This document shows positions 30,544-39,761 of a DNA stretch of 64,000 bases, in pieces. Location of the stretch: contig CAZSYX010000006.1 of NCBI GenBank assembly GCA_964610575.1, positions 1-64,000 of the forward strand, written 5' to 3'. Origin of the DNA: JADJWR01 sp964610575. Its GTDB lineage: Bacteria; Pseudomonadota; Gammaproteobacteria; Burkholderiales; Burkholderiaceae_F. The notes beneath the pieces are model-generated. The model made no database searches and was not told the DNA's origin. It saw only the letters and a list, made by a program, of their open reading frames with translations. How positions within the stretch are numbered: position 1 is the stretch's first letter; every line of letters begins with the position of its first letter. Both the position numbers and the translations under genes were made by a program.

Positions 30544-31380
30544 TCAGCCGCGGTCGGTGGCCTCGCGCAGCAGCTCGTTGATGCCGGTCTTGGCGCGGGT
30601 CTGTGCGTCGACCCGCTTGACGATCACCGCGCAGTACAGGCTGTAGCTGCCATCCTTCGATGGCAGCGAGCCGGGCACGACCACCGAGCCTGCCGGCACG
30701 CGGCCATAAAGGATCTTGCCGGTCTCGCGATCGTAGATCCGGGTGCTCTGGCCGATGTAAACGCCCATCGAAAGGACCGAGTTCTCCTCGACGATCACGC
30801 CTTCCACCACCTCGGAGCGGGCGCCGATGAAGCAGTTGTCCTCGATGATGGTCGGATTGGCCTGCAGCGGCTCCAGCACGCCGCCGATGCCGACGCCGCC
30901 GGAAAGGTGCACGTTCTTGCCGATCTGCGCGCAGGAGCCGACGGTTGCCCAGGTGTCGACCATCGTGCCCTCGTCCACAAAAGCGCCGATGTTGACGTAG
31001 GAGGGCATCAGCACGACGTTGCGAGCGATGTAGGCGCCGCGGCGGGCTACGGCCGGTGGCACCACGCGCACGCCTGCGTCGCGAAACTGCGCCTGCGTCC
31101 AGCCGGCGAACTTGGTGGGCACCTTGTCGTAGAAGCTGAACGGCTCGCCGCCGCCGAAGCCCATGGGAACGTTGTCCGACAGACGGAACGACAGCAGCAC
31201 CGCCTTCTTGGCCCACTGGTGCACGACCCACTCGCTGTCGCGCTTCTCGGCGACCCGCAGCTGGCCCGCGTCCAGCCGCGCCAGCGTGTCCTCGACCGCG
31301 GCACGGACAGGTCCGCTCGTGGCGGGCCCAAGACTGGCGCGGTTTTCCCAAGCTTCGTTGATGATGTCCTGATGCGACAT
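30544..31380 (-). CDS. dapD: 2,3,4,5-tetrahydropyridine-2,6-dicarboxylate N-succinyltransferase
   Basis: A 278-residue trimeric transferase with a left-handed beta-helix of hexapeptide repeats (GAYIARNVVLMPSYVNIGAF and onward, VGSCAQIGKNVHLSGGVGIGG). The N-terminal helical domain has NEAWENRASL, and the C-terminal end is typical of the family. It succinylates tetrahydrodipicolinate using succinyl-CoA in the lysine/diaminopimelate pathway. ATG 31380 is chosen because residues further upstream lie in dapC and are not conserved; it begins 7 bp after the dapC stop, so the two are coupled. Confidence 0.96.
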   Translation of the reverse strand: MSHQDIINEAWENRASLGPATSGPVRAAVEDTLARLDAGQLRVAEKRDSEWVVHQWAKKAVLLSFRLSDNVPMGFGGGEPFSFYDKVPTKFAGWTQAQFRDAGVRVVPPAVARRGAYIARNVVLMPSYVNIGAFVDEGTMVDTWATVGSCAQIGKNVHLSGGVGIGGVLEPLQANPTIIEDNCFIGARSEVVEGVIVEENSVLSMGVYIGQSTRIYDRETGKILYGRVPAGSVVVPGSLPSKDGSYSLYCAVIVKRVDAQTRAKTGINELLREATDRG

Positions 31381-31387
31381 TTGGTCC

Positions 31388-32578
31388 TCAGAGTGAACGG
31401 CCGAATTCGGCGATGCGCCGCGCGGCTTCCATGACTTCGGCTTCCTCGGCGACGAGCGCAATGCGCACGAAGCCGGCGCCGGGATTGAAGCCGTCGCGCG
31501 TGCGCGACAGGTAGCTGCCGGGCAGCACGGTGACGTTGAACTGGGCATGCAGACGGCGGGCGAACTCGGCGTCGTCGATCGGTGTGCGCGCCCAAAGGTA
31601 GAACGCCGCGTCGGGCGTGTCGGTCTGCAGCGCCTGCTGAACGATCGGCGTGGCATGGAGGAACTTCGCCGCGTACTTGCGCCGGTTCTCGATCACGTGC
31701 GCCTCGTCGCGCCACGCGGCGACGCTGGCGGCCTGCAGCGCGGGGCTCAGCGCCGTGCCGTGATAGGTGCGGTAAAGAAGGAACTTCTTCAGCACTTCGG
31801 CGTCGCCGGCCACGAAGCCCGAGCGCAGGCCGGGCGCGTTGGAGCGCTTCGACAGGCTGCCGAAGGCGACCAAGCGCTCGAACCCGCTGCGGCCCAGCAG
31901 CGCCGCCGCCTGCAGCCCGCCCAGCGGCGGCGACGCCTCGTCGAAGTAGATCTCCGAGTAGCACTCGTCGCTGGCGATGATGAAACCGTGGCGGTCGGCC
32001 AGGTCGAACAGCTCGCGCCATTCGTCCAGGGAGATCACGCGCCCGTGCGGGTTGCCGGGCGAGCAGGCATAGACGAGCTGCACCTTCGACCAGGTGGCAG
32101 GATCGACAGTGCCGAAGTCCATCCGGAAACCGTTCTCCGGCGTGCAGGGAAGGAACAATGGCTCCGCGCCGGCAAGCAGCGCCGCGCCTTCGTAGATCTG
32201 ATAGAAGGGGTTGGGCATCACCACGCGTGCGGCCCGCGTCCGGTCGACTACCGTTTGGGCGAAGGCAAACAGGGCCTCGCGCGACCCGGCCACCGGCATG
32301 ACCTGCGTGGCCGGGTCGATCCGCGGCAGTGCATAGCGGCGCGCCAGCCAGGCGGCGATCGATTCGCGCAGGGCGTCGGTGCCGAGCGTGAGCGGATAGC
32401 TGGCGAGCGTCGGCAGGGCCGCCGTCAGCGCGTCGAAGATCAGCTGCGGGGTGGCGTGCTTGGGCTCGCCGATCGACAGGTTGATATGCGGCAGTGCCGC
32501 CGGCGGCTTGTTGCCGGCCAGCAGCTGGCGCAACCGCTCGAACGGGTATGGCTGAAGCTTTGCGAGATCCGGGTTCAT
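31388..32578 (-). CDS. dapC: Succinyldiaminopimelate aminotransferase
   Basis: A 396-residue fold-type I PLP aminotransferase. It opens MNPDLAKLQPYPFERLRQLL, a start typical of betaproteobacterial DapC, and has INLSIGEPKH, YACSPGNPHGRVI, IASDECYSEIYFDE and the PLP lysine in GSLSKRSNAPGLRSGF. It transfers an amino group from glutamate to N-succinyl-2-amino-6-ketopimelate. It is directly followed by dapD. Its ATG overlaps the queF stop by one base. Confidence 0.95.
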   Translation of the reverse strand: MNPDLAKLQPYPFERLRQLLAGNKPPAALPHINLSIGEPKHATPQLIFDALTAALPTLASYPLTLGTDALRESIAAWLARRYALPRIDPATQVMPVAGSREALFAFAQTVVDRTRAARVVMPNPFYQIYEGAALLAGAEPLFLPCTPENGFRMDFGTVDPATWSKVQLVYACSPGNPHGRVISLDEWRELFDLADRHGFIIASDECYSEIYFDEASPPLGGLQAAALLGRSGFERLVAFGSLSKRSNAPGLRSGFVAGDAEVLKKFLLYRTYHGTALSPALQAASVAAWRDEAHVIENRRKYAAKFLHATPIVQQALQTDTPDAAFYLWARTPIDDAEFARRLHAQFNVTVLPGSYLSRTRDGFNPGAGFVRIALVAEEAEVMEAARRIAEFGRSL

Positions 32579-32994
32579 CAGCGGATGCTCGAGGCCGGTT
32601 CGAAGCGCGGCAGCTCGACTGCTGGCTGCGCCTTCCAGCCGCGCTTGCGATGCTCGGCCACCACCGTGGTGAAGATCCCGCCGCGAACGTACCAGCGCGC
32701 AGTCAGGCGCATGAAGCGCGGCTTCAGCGCGCGCACCAGGTCGTCAAGGATCTTGTTGGTCACCGCCTCATGAAATGCGCCCTTGTCGCGGTACGACCAA
32801 GCGTAGAGCTTGAGGCTCTTCAGTTCCACGTTGCGCGCATCCGGCACATAGTCGAGCACCAGCGTCGCGAAATCCGGCTGCCCGGTCAGCGGGCAGAGGC
32901 AGGTGAACTCGGGAATCTCGATATGGACCAGGTAATCGCGCTCGGGACTCGGGTTGGGGAAAATGTCCAGCGAAGCGGCGGGACGGGTGGCCAT
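32578..32994 (-). CDS. queF: NADPH-dependent 7-cyano-7-deazaguanine reductase (type I)
   Basis: A 138-residue T-fold enzyme of the short (type I) QueF class. The catalytic Cys lies in CLCPLTGQPDF with the following Asp, the NADPH segment is ELKSLKLYAWSYRDKGAFHE, and the substrate-binding Glu and His occur as expected. It reduces preQ0 to preQ1, a late step of queuosine synthesis. It starts the queF-dapC-dapD run on the minus strand and is divergent from smc. No other queuosine gene is in the window. Confidence 0.95.
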   Translation of the reverse strand: MATRPAASLDIFPNPSPERDYLVHIEIPEFTCLCPLTGQPDFATLVLDYVPDARNVELKSLKLYAWSYRDKGAFHEAVTNKILDDLVRALKPRFMRLTARWYVRGGIFTTVVAEHRKRGWKAQPAVELPRFEPASSIR

Positions 32995-33035
32995 CGGCGC
33001 GCCCTGATGTGAGAGGAGGGAGAGAGGTTGAAGGT

Positions 33036-33041
33036 ATTATA
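33036..33041 (-). promoter_or_regulatory. Candidate -10 element for queF
   Basis: A perfect TATAAT on the minus strand lies about 42 bp before the queF start in the divergent queF/smc spacer. No good -35 is present at 16-18 bp. The same AT-rich patch reads TATTAT on the plus strand and could also serve smc. Confidence 0.35.
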
Positions 33042-33116
33042 CGAAGCCATCGCAACACCCTCGGCGTGCCCTTCAACAACTCTGCGGGCGGCGTCGATTT
33101 CCCGGGAAAACTTACC

Positions 33117-36100
33117 GTGCATCTTCGGCAGATCAAGCTGGCCGGATTCAAGTCATTTGTCGATCCGACGCAGATCGAGGTGCCAGGCAGCCTGGTCGGC
33201 GTGGTCGGGCCCAACGGTTGCGGCAAGTCCAACGTGATTGACGCCGTGCGCTGGGTGCTCGGCGAGTCCAAGGCCGCCGAACTGCGCGGCGAGTCGATGC
33301 AGGACGTGATCTTCAACGGCTCGGTGAACCGCAAGCCCGGTGGCCGCGCCAGCGTCGAACTGGTGTTCGACAATTCCGATGGCCGTATCCAGGGCGAGTG
33401 GGGCCGCTTCGGCGAGATCGCGGTGAAGCGCGTGCTGACGCGCGACGGGGCCTCGAGCTACTACATCAACAACCAGAGCGTGCGTCGGCGCGACGTGCAG
33501 GACATGTTCCTCGGCACGGGGCTGGGGCCGCGTGCCTACGCCATCATTGGCCAGGGCATGATCTCGCGCATCATCGAGGCGCGTCCGGAGGAACTGCGCG
33601 TGTTCCTCGAAGAGGCGGCCGGCGTGTCGAAATACCGCGAACGCCGTCGCGAGACCGAGAACCGGCTCAACGACACGCGCGACAACCTGACGCGGGTCGA
33701 GGACATCCTGCGTGAACTCGAAGCGCAGATCGACAAGCTGGAGGGCCAGGCCGAGATCGCGCAGCGCTACCAGCAGCTGAAGTCGAGCCATGATGAGCAG
33801 CAGCGGCTGCTGTGGATGACGCGCAAGCGTGATGCGGCTGCCGAGCGGGAGAAGGTGGCGCGCGACATCGAGGTGCGCAGCGTTGCGCTGGAGGCGCATA
33901 TCGCCGATCTGCGGGCAGCCGAGCGGCGCCTCGACGAGGCGCGCAGCGCGCATTACGCCGGATCCGACGCGCTGCATGCGGCCCAATCCGAACTGCTCAA
34001 CGTCAACGCCGAGATTGGCAAACTCGAGGCGGAACTTCGCCTTGTCGCGGAAAGCCGCGAGCGGCTTGCCTCGCAGGTGGCCACACTCGCGGCCACCCGC
34101 GAAAGGCGGCTTGCCGAAGAGGCGGACCTGAAGGCGCGCGCCGAGGACCTGGAGCGTCAGATCTCTGAAGGCGAGGGGCGAGCCGAACAGGCCCGCGAGC
34201 GCCTGGCCGAGAAGGAGGCCGGTCTGCCGGAACTGGAAGCCGCCTACGCCGCGGCGCGCGACGCCCTCGGTGCTGCCCGTGCCGCTTCGGCGCTTGCCGA
34301 GCAGGCGATCGAAGGCGCCGGCGCCGAGCAGCGCAGCATCGATCGCCAGCTGGCCGCGCTGGCACAGCGACGCGAGCGACTGCAGGAAGAGCGCGGCCAT
34401 CTCGGTGCTCCCGACGAGGAGCGGCTGTCTGCGCTGAGGGGCGAGGCGCAGCGACTCGAGGGCGAACTGGCTGCTGCCAGCCACCGACAGGAAGCCGCGC
34501 AGGGCCAAGTCGCGAAGGCGCAGGGCGACCGCCATGGCCTGCTCGAGGCGCGCACGCGCGAGACGGAAACGCTGGCACGGCTGGAAGCGCGTCTGCATGC
34601 GCTGCGCGAACTGCAGGCCAACGTGGAAGCCGACGAGAAGCTCGATCCCTGGCTGCGCAGCCAGGGGCTCGAATCGCTGCCGCGGCTGTTCCGCCGCATG
34701 CAGGTCGATGCCGGGTGGGAAGTTGCCTTCGAGGCGGTGCTGCGTGATCGCATCGAGGGGCTCGAGGTTGGCCGGCTCGATTCATTGGCCGCGCTGGCGG
34801 GCAATGCACCGCCGGCGCGCGTCGCGTTCTACACCACGGCCGGAGCCGTGGCGCGGGAACCGGCCGCGCTCGCCGGCTTTGCCCGCCTCAGCGACCGTGT
34901 GCGCGGGCACGATGCGGCGCTGGCCGCGGTGCTGGGCGACTGGCTTGCCGGCGTGTTCGTTGCCGACGACCTGGCTCAGGCGATGGCCGCGCGCGAACAA
35001 CTACCGCCCGGCGGGCAGTTCGTCGTGCGCGGTGGGCACCTGGTGTCGCGCTACGGTCTGCGCTTCTATGCGCCGGACGATCGCAAGTCGGGCCTGCTGG
35101 CGCGCCGGCAGGAGATCGAGAACCTGGAGAAGGAGCAGCGGGCGCAGAAGCTGCTCGTCGAGCACGCCGTCAACGCGCTGGCGCGCTGCGAAGCTGATTT
35201 GCGCGAAGCCGCGGCGACCGAGCAGGCGCAGCGCAACGCCGTCGAGCAACTGCGGGGCCAGGCGCATGCCCGGCAGCTGGAAATCGTGCGACTGGCCGAG
35301 CTGGTCGAGCGGGTGCGCCACCGGGGCGGACAGATCGAGGCGGAGCTCGCCGAGGTCGATGCCCATGAAAAGGAGCTTCGCGGCCAGCGTGACGAAGCCG
35401 AGCGTCGCTTCTCCGAGGTCGACGAGGCGCTGGCCGAGAAGCAGCAGGCGCTGGAGTCGGCACGCGTCGCTTACGAGGATGCCGACCGCGCCTCACGCGA
35501 AGGGCGCGACGAGCGCAGCCGACTGGCGGCGGACCTGCAGCGGCACGAGTTCGAAGTTGGCGCAGCACGGCAGCGGCGTGCCGACGTGCTGCACGCGATC
35601 GAGTCGGCGGCCGAGGATGCGGGGCGCCTGCTGGTCGACCAGCAGGCGGCGCAGGCGCAGCTGGCCGGCCTCGACGACACCGCGGCGCGCACCGGGCTGG
35701 ACGGCTGGCTGTCGCAGCGGGCGCAGGCCGAGGATCGGCTGCGCGAGGCGCGCAGCCGGCTCGACGAGCTGACGCAGCAGATGCGCAGCATCGACGAGCA
35801 ACGCTTGCAGCTCGAGCGCGATATGCAGCCGCGACGCGACAAGATCACCGAACTGCAGCTCAAGGAGCAGGCCGCGCGGCTGTCGGTCGAGCAGTTCGCG
35901 CAGATGCTCGCCGACGTGCATGCCGATGAAGCGCATCTCGCCGAGCGGCTGCAGGCAGCACCCGCGCGCGCCTCGGCGCTGCAGGTCGAGATCGTGCGGC
36001 TGGCGGCCGAGATCGAGTCGCTCGGCGCGGTCAACCTCGCCGCACTGCAGGAGCTCGAGTCCAGCCGTGAGCGCAAGAGCTTCCTCGATGCGCAGTCGGC

Positions 36101-36656
36101 CGACTTGAGGGCGGCGATCGACACGCTCGAGGACGCGATCCGCAAGATCGACCGCGAAACGCGCGAACTGCTGCAGACGACCTTCGACCAGGTCAACGTC
36201 CAGTTCGGTCAGCTGTTCCCGAAGCTGTTCGGCGGCGGCGAGGCCAAGCTGCTGATGACGGGCGAGGAGATCCTCGACGCCGGGGTGCAGGTCATGGCCC
36301 AGCCGCCCGGCAAGCGCAACAGCACCATCCACCTGCTGTCGGGCGGCGAGAAGGCGCTGACTGCCACGGCGCTGGTGTTCGCGCTGTTCAAGCTCAATCC
36401 GGCGCCGTTCTGCCTGCTCGACGAGGTCGACGCGCCGCTCGACGATCCGAACACCGAGCGCTTCTGCGCCCTGGTCCGCTCGATGACCAGCCGCGAATCG
36501 ACGCCGGGCACCCAGTTCCTCTTCATCACGCACAACAAGATCGCCATGGAGATGGCCGAGCAATTGGTCGGCGTGACGATGCAGGAGCAGGGGGTGTCGC
36601 GCATCGTCGCGGTGGACATCGACAGTGCGATGAGACTCACTGCCGAACCCGCCTGA
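33117..36656 (+). CDS. smc: Chromosome segregation protein SMC
   Basis: An 1179-residue SMC ATPase, the usual size. The head starts MHLRQIKLAGFKSFVDPT with Walker A GPNGCGKS (residues 31-38). Two long coiled-coil arms flank a hinge at roughly residues 515-650 (LPRLFRRMQVDAGW to YGLRFYAPDD), and the C-terminal head has LSGGEKALTATAL (about 1074) and FCLLDEVDAPLDDPN. It dimerises at the hinge and organises and segregates the chromosome. GTG 33117 matches the family start; the open frame begins 36 codons earlier but those residues are not conserved. It heads the smc-zipA-ligA operon. Confidence 0.96.
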   Translation: MHLRQIKLAGFKSFVDPTQIEVPGSLVGVVGPNGCGKSNVIDAVRWVLGESKAAELRGESMQDVIFNGSVNRKPGGRASVELVFDNSDGRIQGEWGRFGEIAVKRVLTRDGASSYYINNQSVRRRDVQDMFLGTGLGPRAYAIIGQGMISRIIEARPEELRVFLEEAAGVSKYRERRRETENRLNDTRDNLTRVEDILRELEAQIDKLEGQAEIAQRYQQLKSSHDEQQRLLWMTRKRDAAAEREKVARDIEVRSVALEAHIADLRAAERRLDEARSAHYAGSDALHAAQSELLNVNAEIGKLEAELRLVAESRERLASQVATLAATRERRLAEEADLKARAEDLERQISEGEGRAEQARERLAEKEAGLPELEAAYAAARDALGAARAASALAEQAIEGAGAEQRSIDRQLAALAQRRERLQEERGHLGAPDEERLSALRGEAQRLEGELAAASHRQEAAQGQVAKAQGDRHGLLEARTRETETLARLEARLHALRELQANVEADEKLDPWLRSQGLESLPRLFRRMQVDAGWEVAFEAVLRDRIEGLEVGRLDSLAALAGNAPPARVAFYTTAGAVAREPAALAGFARLSDRVRGHDAALAAVLGDWLAGVFVADDLAQAMAAREQLPPGGQFVVRGGHLVSRYGLRFYAPDDRKSGLLARRQEIENLEKEQRAQKLLVEHAVNALARCEADLREAAATEQAQRNAVEQLRGQAHARQLEIVRLAELVERVRHRGGQIEAELAEVDAHEKELRGQRDEAERRFSEVDEALAEKQQALESARVAYEDADRASREGRDERSRLAADLQRHEFEVGAARQRRADVLHAIESAAEDAGRLLVDQQAAQAQLAGLDDTAARTGLDGWLSQRAQAEDRLREARSRLDELTQQMRSIDEQRLQLERDMQPRRDKITELQLKEQAARLSVEQFAQMLADVHADEAHLAERLQAAPARASALQVEIVRLAAEIESLGAVNLAALQELESSRERKSFLDAQSADLRAAIDTLEDAIRKIDRETRELLQTTFDQVNVQFGQLFPKLFGGGEAKLLMTGEEILDAGVQVMAQPPGKRNSTIHLLSGGEKALTATALVFALFKLNPAPFCLLDEVDAPLDDPNTERFCALVRSMTSRESTPGTQFLFITHNKIAMEMAEQLVGVTMQEQGVSRIVAVDIDSAMRLTAEPA

Positions 36657-36681
36657 GACAGCCCGGGGCATCGTCGAGGCA

Positions 36682-37716
36682 ATGACCGAACTGCACTACG
36701 CCCTGATCGCCGCAGCAGTCGTGCTGCTGCTGCTGCTGCTCGTGTGGAGCAAGTGGCAGGAGCAGCGCCAGGTCCGGCGCCTGCGCGAGCGCCTCGGCGC
36801 GCCGGACCAGGATCCGCTGCAGGCGCCTGCGCAGGGCCGCGCGGCGGCCGCTACCGGCGAGCGCATCGAGCCGCGGCTCGGCGATCTGCCGGGCGAGGCG
36901 GCATCAGAGCAGCAACACCCGCGTCCGCAACTGCCGGGCTGGATCGAAGACCCGATGCTCGACTGCGTGCTTGAAGTGCGCTGTGCGCACGCGGTCGATG
37001 GCGTCGCGGTGATCGATGCGACCGGCCCGCTGCTTCGTCTCGACTGCGGCCTGCCGGTGCACGTGGTTGCCTGGGACGCGCGTGCCGAGCAGTGGGTGCT
37101 GCCCGACCGCTTCGGCTTCTACAGCGAGCTGCTGGCATCGATCCAGCTCGCCAACCGCAGCCGCAAGCTCGGCGACATCGAGGCGTCGCAGTTCATTGCC
37201 GCCGTCCAGCAGGTGGCCGTGGCGCTCGACGCCGACTTCGATCCGCCCGAAGTGCCCCTGCTGCGCCGGCGCGCTGCCGAACTGGAGGCGAAGATCGCGC
37301 AGTTCGACGTGCAGATCGGCCTGACTGTGCAGCCCGGCGATGGCGTCTTTAATCCAGCCGTGGTGACCAAGTCGGTGCTGGCGACCGGGCTGGAGCCGGA
37401 CAGCGAACGCCGATGGCTTCGCCGCGGCGAGGACGGCCTGGTGTTGTTCACGGTTCGCCTGACCGCCGAGCACCTGCTGCTGCTCGAGCTAGACGTGCCG
37501 GTGGCGCCGCCGTCGGCGCAGCCGCTGCAGTCGATGTTCCTGACGGCCAGTGAGCTGGCGGCGCTGCTCAACGCCCGGGTGGTCGACGATCACGGCCGGC
37601 CGATCGCACCGGGCTCGATCGAGGCCATCGAGCCCGCCCTGCAGGCGCTGTACGACAAGATGCGCGCCGCGGATCTCGAGCCCGGCTCCGAGCGCGCGCG
37701 CCGCCTGTTCGCCTGA
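36682..37716 (+). CDS. zipA: Cell division protein ZipA-like
   Basis: A 344-residue protein with one N-terminal membrane helix (ALIAAAVVLLLLLLVW), a charged linker to about residue 90, and a C-terminal globular domain matching the ZipA FtsZ-binding domain (DCVLEVRCAHAVDGV, FNPAVVTKSVLATG, LLLLELDVPV). ZipA tethers FtsZ to the membrane at the division septum. Sequence conservation in betaproteobacteria is low, but the topology and position between smc and ligA support the name. It starts 25 bp after smc. Confidence 0.85.
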   Translation: MTELHYALIAAAVVLLLLLLVWSKWQEQRQVRRLRERLGAPDQDPLQAPAQGRAAAATGERIEPRLGDLPGEAASEQQHPRPQLPGWIEDPMLDCVLEVRCAHAVDGVAVIDATGPLLRLDCGLPVHVVAWDARAEQWVLPDRFGFYSELLASIQLANRSRKLGDIEASQFIAAVQQVAVALDADFDPPEVPLLRRRAAELEAKIAQFDVQIGLTVQPGDGVFNPAVVTKSVLATGLEPDSERRWLRRGEDGLVLFTVRLTAEHLLLLELDVPVAPPSAQPLQSMFLTASELAALLNARVVDDHGRPIAPGSIEAIEPALQALYDKMRAADLEPGSERARRLFA

Positions 37717-37727
37717 CGCGTCGGCCG

Positions 37728-39758
37728 ATGACGGTGCCTGCCAAAGTGCGAGCGCATGCGCAGGCGCTGCGCGAGGAAATCGCGCGCCACGATCACGCGT
37801 ACTACGTCCTCGACGCGCCGACGATCCCGGACGCGGAGTACGACCGGCTGTTCCGCCAGCTGCAGGAACTGGAGGCGCAGCATCCCGAGCTGGTCACGCC
37901 GGACTCGCCGTCACAGCGCGTCGGCGGCGCGCCGCGGTCGGACCTGGCGGAGGTGCGGCACGCCGTGCCGATGCTGTCGCTGGCCAATGCGCTCGATGAG
38001 GCCGAGGCGGTCGCCTTCGACACCCGCGTGCGCGAGCAGCTGGAACGCGCCGGACTTGCCGCCGATGAAGTCGAATATGCCTGCGAGCCCAAGTTCGACG
38101 GACTGGCGGTCAATCTTCGTTACGAGCACGGCCAGCTCGTGCTGGCCGCCACGCGGGGCGACGGCCTCGTCGGCGAAGACGTCACGGCGAACGCGCGGAC
38201 GATCCGCGTCCTGCCGCTGCGACTGAAGGGAGCCGCGCCGAAGGTGCTCGAGGTGCGCGGCGAAGTCCTGATGTACCGCCGCGATCTCGAACGACTGAAC
38301 GAGCAGGCCCGCGAGACAGGAGAGAAGGAGTTTGCCAACCCGCGCAATGCGGCCGCGGGCAGCCTTCGCCAGCTCGATCCGAAAGTGACCGCGCGCCGCC
38401 GCCTGCACTTCTTTGCTTATGGCCTCGGCGAGATCGCGGGCGGGCACGAACCGGACACGCACTGCGCAACACTCGACTGGCTGGACGCGCTCGGGCTGCC
38501 GGTATGCGGACTGCGGAAGGTGGTGGCGGGCATCGACGGGCTGCTCGCCTATTACCGCGAGATCGGCGAGCAGCGGCCGCGGCTGCCCTACGACATCGAC
38601 GGCGTCGTCTACAAGGTCAACGAGCGGCGCCTGCAGCAGGCGCTCGGGTTCGTGTCGCGCGCACCGCGCTTCGCGGTGGCGCACAAGTTCCCGGCGCAGG
38701 AGGCGACGACCCAGCTTGTCGGCATCGACGTGCAGGTGGGTCGTACCGGGGCGCTCACGCCGGTGGCTCGGCTGGCGCCGGTGCAGGTGGGGGGCGTGAC
38801 GGTGACCAACGCCACCCTGCACAACGAGGACGAGATCCGGCGCAAGGACGTGCGCATTGGCGACACGGTGATCGTGCGCCGCGCTGGCGACGTGATTCCC
38901 GAGATCGTTGCCGTGGTTGCGGAGAAGCGGCCCGTGCACGCGCGTCCGTTCCACATGCCGTCGCATTGCCCGGTCTGCGGCTCGGCCGTCGAGAGGCCGG
39001 CCGACGAGGCGATCGCGCGCTGCACCGGCGGCCTGGTGTGCGCGGCACAGCGCAAGCAGGCGCTGCTGCACTTTGCCGGCCGGCGCGCGCTGGATATCGA
39101 GGGCCTCGGCGAGAAACTGGTCGAGCAGCTGGTCGACGGCGGCCTCGTCCGCTCGCCGGCCGATCTGTTCAAGCTCGGCCTCGGAACACTGGCCGCGCTG
39201 GAGCGCATGGCGGAAAAGTCTGCCGCCAACGTGCTGGCGGCGATCGAGAAGGCGAGGTCGACCACGTTGGCGCGCTTCATCTATGCGCTGGGCATCCGCC
39301 ACGTCGGCGAGACGACGGCGCGTGACCTCGCCAATCACTTCGGTTCCCTCGATGGGCTGATGGCGGCCGACGAGGCGCAACTGCTCGAAGTGGCGGACAT
39401 CGGGCCGGTGGTGGCGGCTTCGGTCGCGCGCTTCTTCGCCGAGCGGCACAACCGCGAAGTGATCGAGCAACTGCGCGCGTGCGGCCTGCGCTGGCCGGAG
39501 GGGAAGGGCAAGGCGGCGGCGCGCGGCCCGCTGGCCGGTGCCACCGTCGTGCTGACAGGCACGCTGCCGAACCTGACCCGCGAGCAGGCCAGCGAGCGGA
39601 TCATTGCCGCCGGTGGCAAGGTATCGGGATCGGCGTCGAAGAAGACCAGCTTCGTCGTGGCCGGTGCAGATGCCGGGAGCAAGCTCGACAAGGCGAAGGC
39701 GCTCGGCGTGCGTGTGATCGACGAGCGCGAACTGCTGCAACTGCTGGGAGAGCCTTAA
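37728..39758 (+). CDS. ligA: NAD-dependent DNA ligase
   Basis: A 676-residue ligase of normal length. The adenylation domain has the NAD contact segment HDHAYYVLDAPTIPDAEYD and the nucleotidyl lysine Lys122 in CEPKFDG. The OB fold, a four-cysteine zinc site (CPVCG and later CTGG..C), helix-hairpin-helix repeats (LGIRHVGETTARDLA) and a C-terminal BRCT domain (LAGATVVLTGTLPNLTREQA) follow. It seals nicks in replication and repair using NAD+. It lies 11 bp after zipA. Confidence 0.97.
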   Translation: MTVPAKVRAHAQALREEIARHDHAYYVLDAPTIPDAEYDRLFRQLQELEAQHPELVTPDSPSQRVGGAPRSDLAEVRHAVPMLSLANALDEAEAVAFDTRVREQLERAGLAADEVEYACEPKFDGLAVNLRYEHGQLVLAATRGDGLVGEDVTANARTIRVLPLRLKGAAPKVLEVRGEVLMYRRDLERLNEQARETGEKEFANPRNAAAGSLRQLDPKVTARRRLHFFAYGLGEIAGGHEPDTHCATLDWLDALGLPVCGLRKVVAGIDGLLAYYREIGEQRPRLPYDIDGVVYKVNERRLQQALGFVSRAPRFAVAHKFPAQEATTQLVGIDVQVGRTGALTPVARLAPVQVGGVTVTNATLHNEDEIRRKDVRIGDTVIVRRAGDVIPEIVAVVAEKRPVHARPFHMPSHCPVCGSAVERPADEAIARCTGGLVCAAQRKQALLHFAGRRALDIEGLGEKLVEQLVDGGLVRSPADLFKLGLGTLAALERMAEKSAANVLAAIEKARSTTLARFIYALGIRHVGETTARDLANHFGSLDGLMAADEAQLLEVADIGPVVAASVARFFAERHNREVIEQLRACGLRWPEGKGKAAARGPLAGATVVLTGTLPNLTREQASERIIAAGGKVSGSASKKTSFVVAGADAGSKLDKAKALGVRVIDERELLQLLGEP

Positions 39759-39761
39759 GCG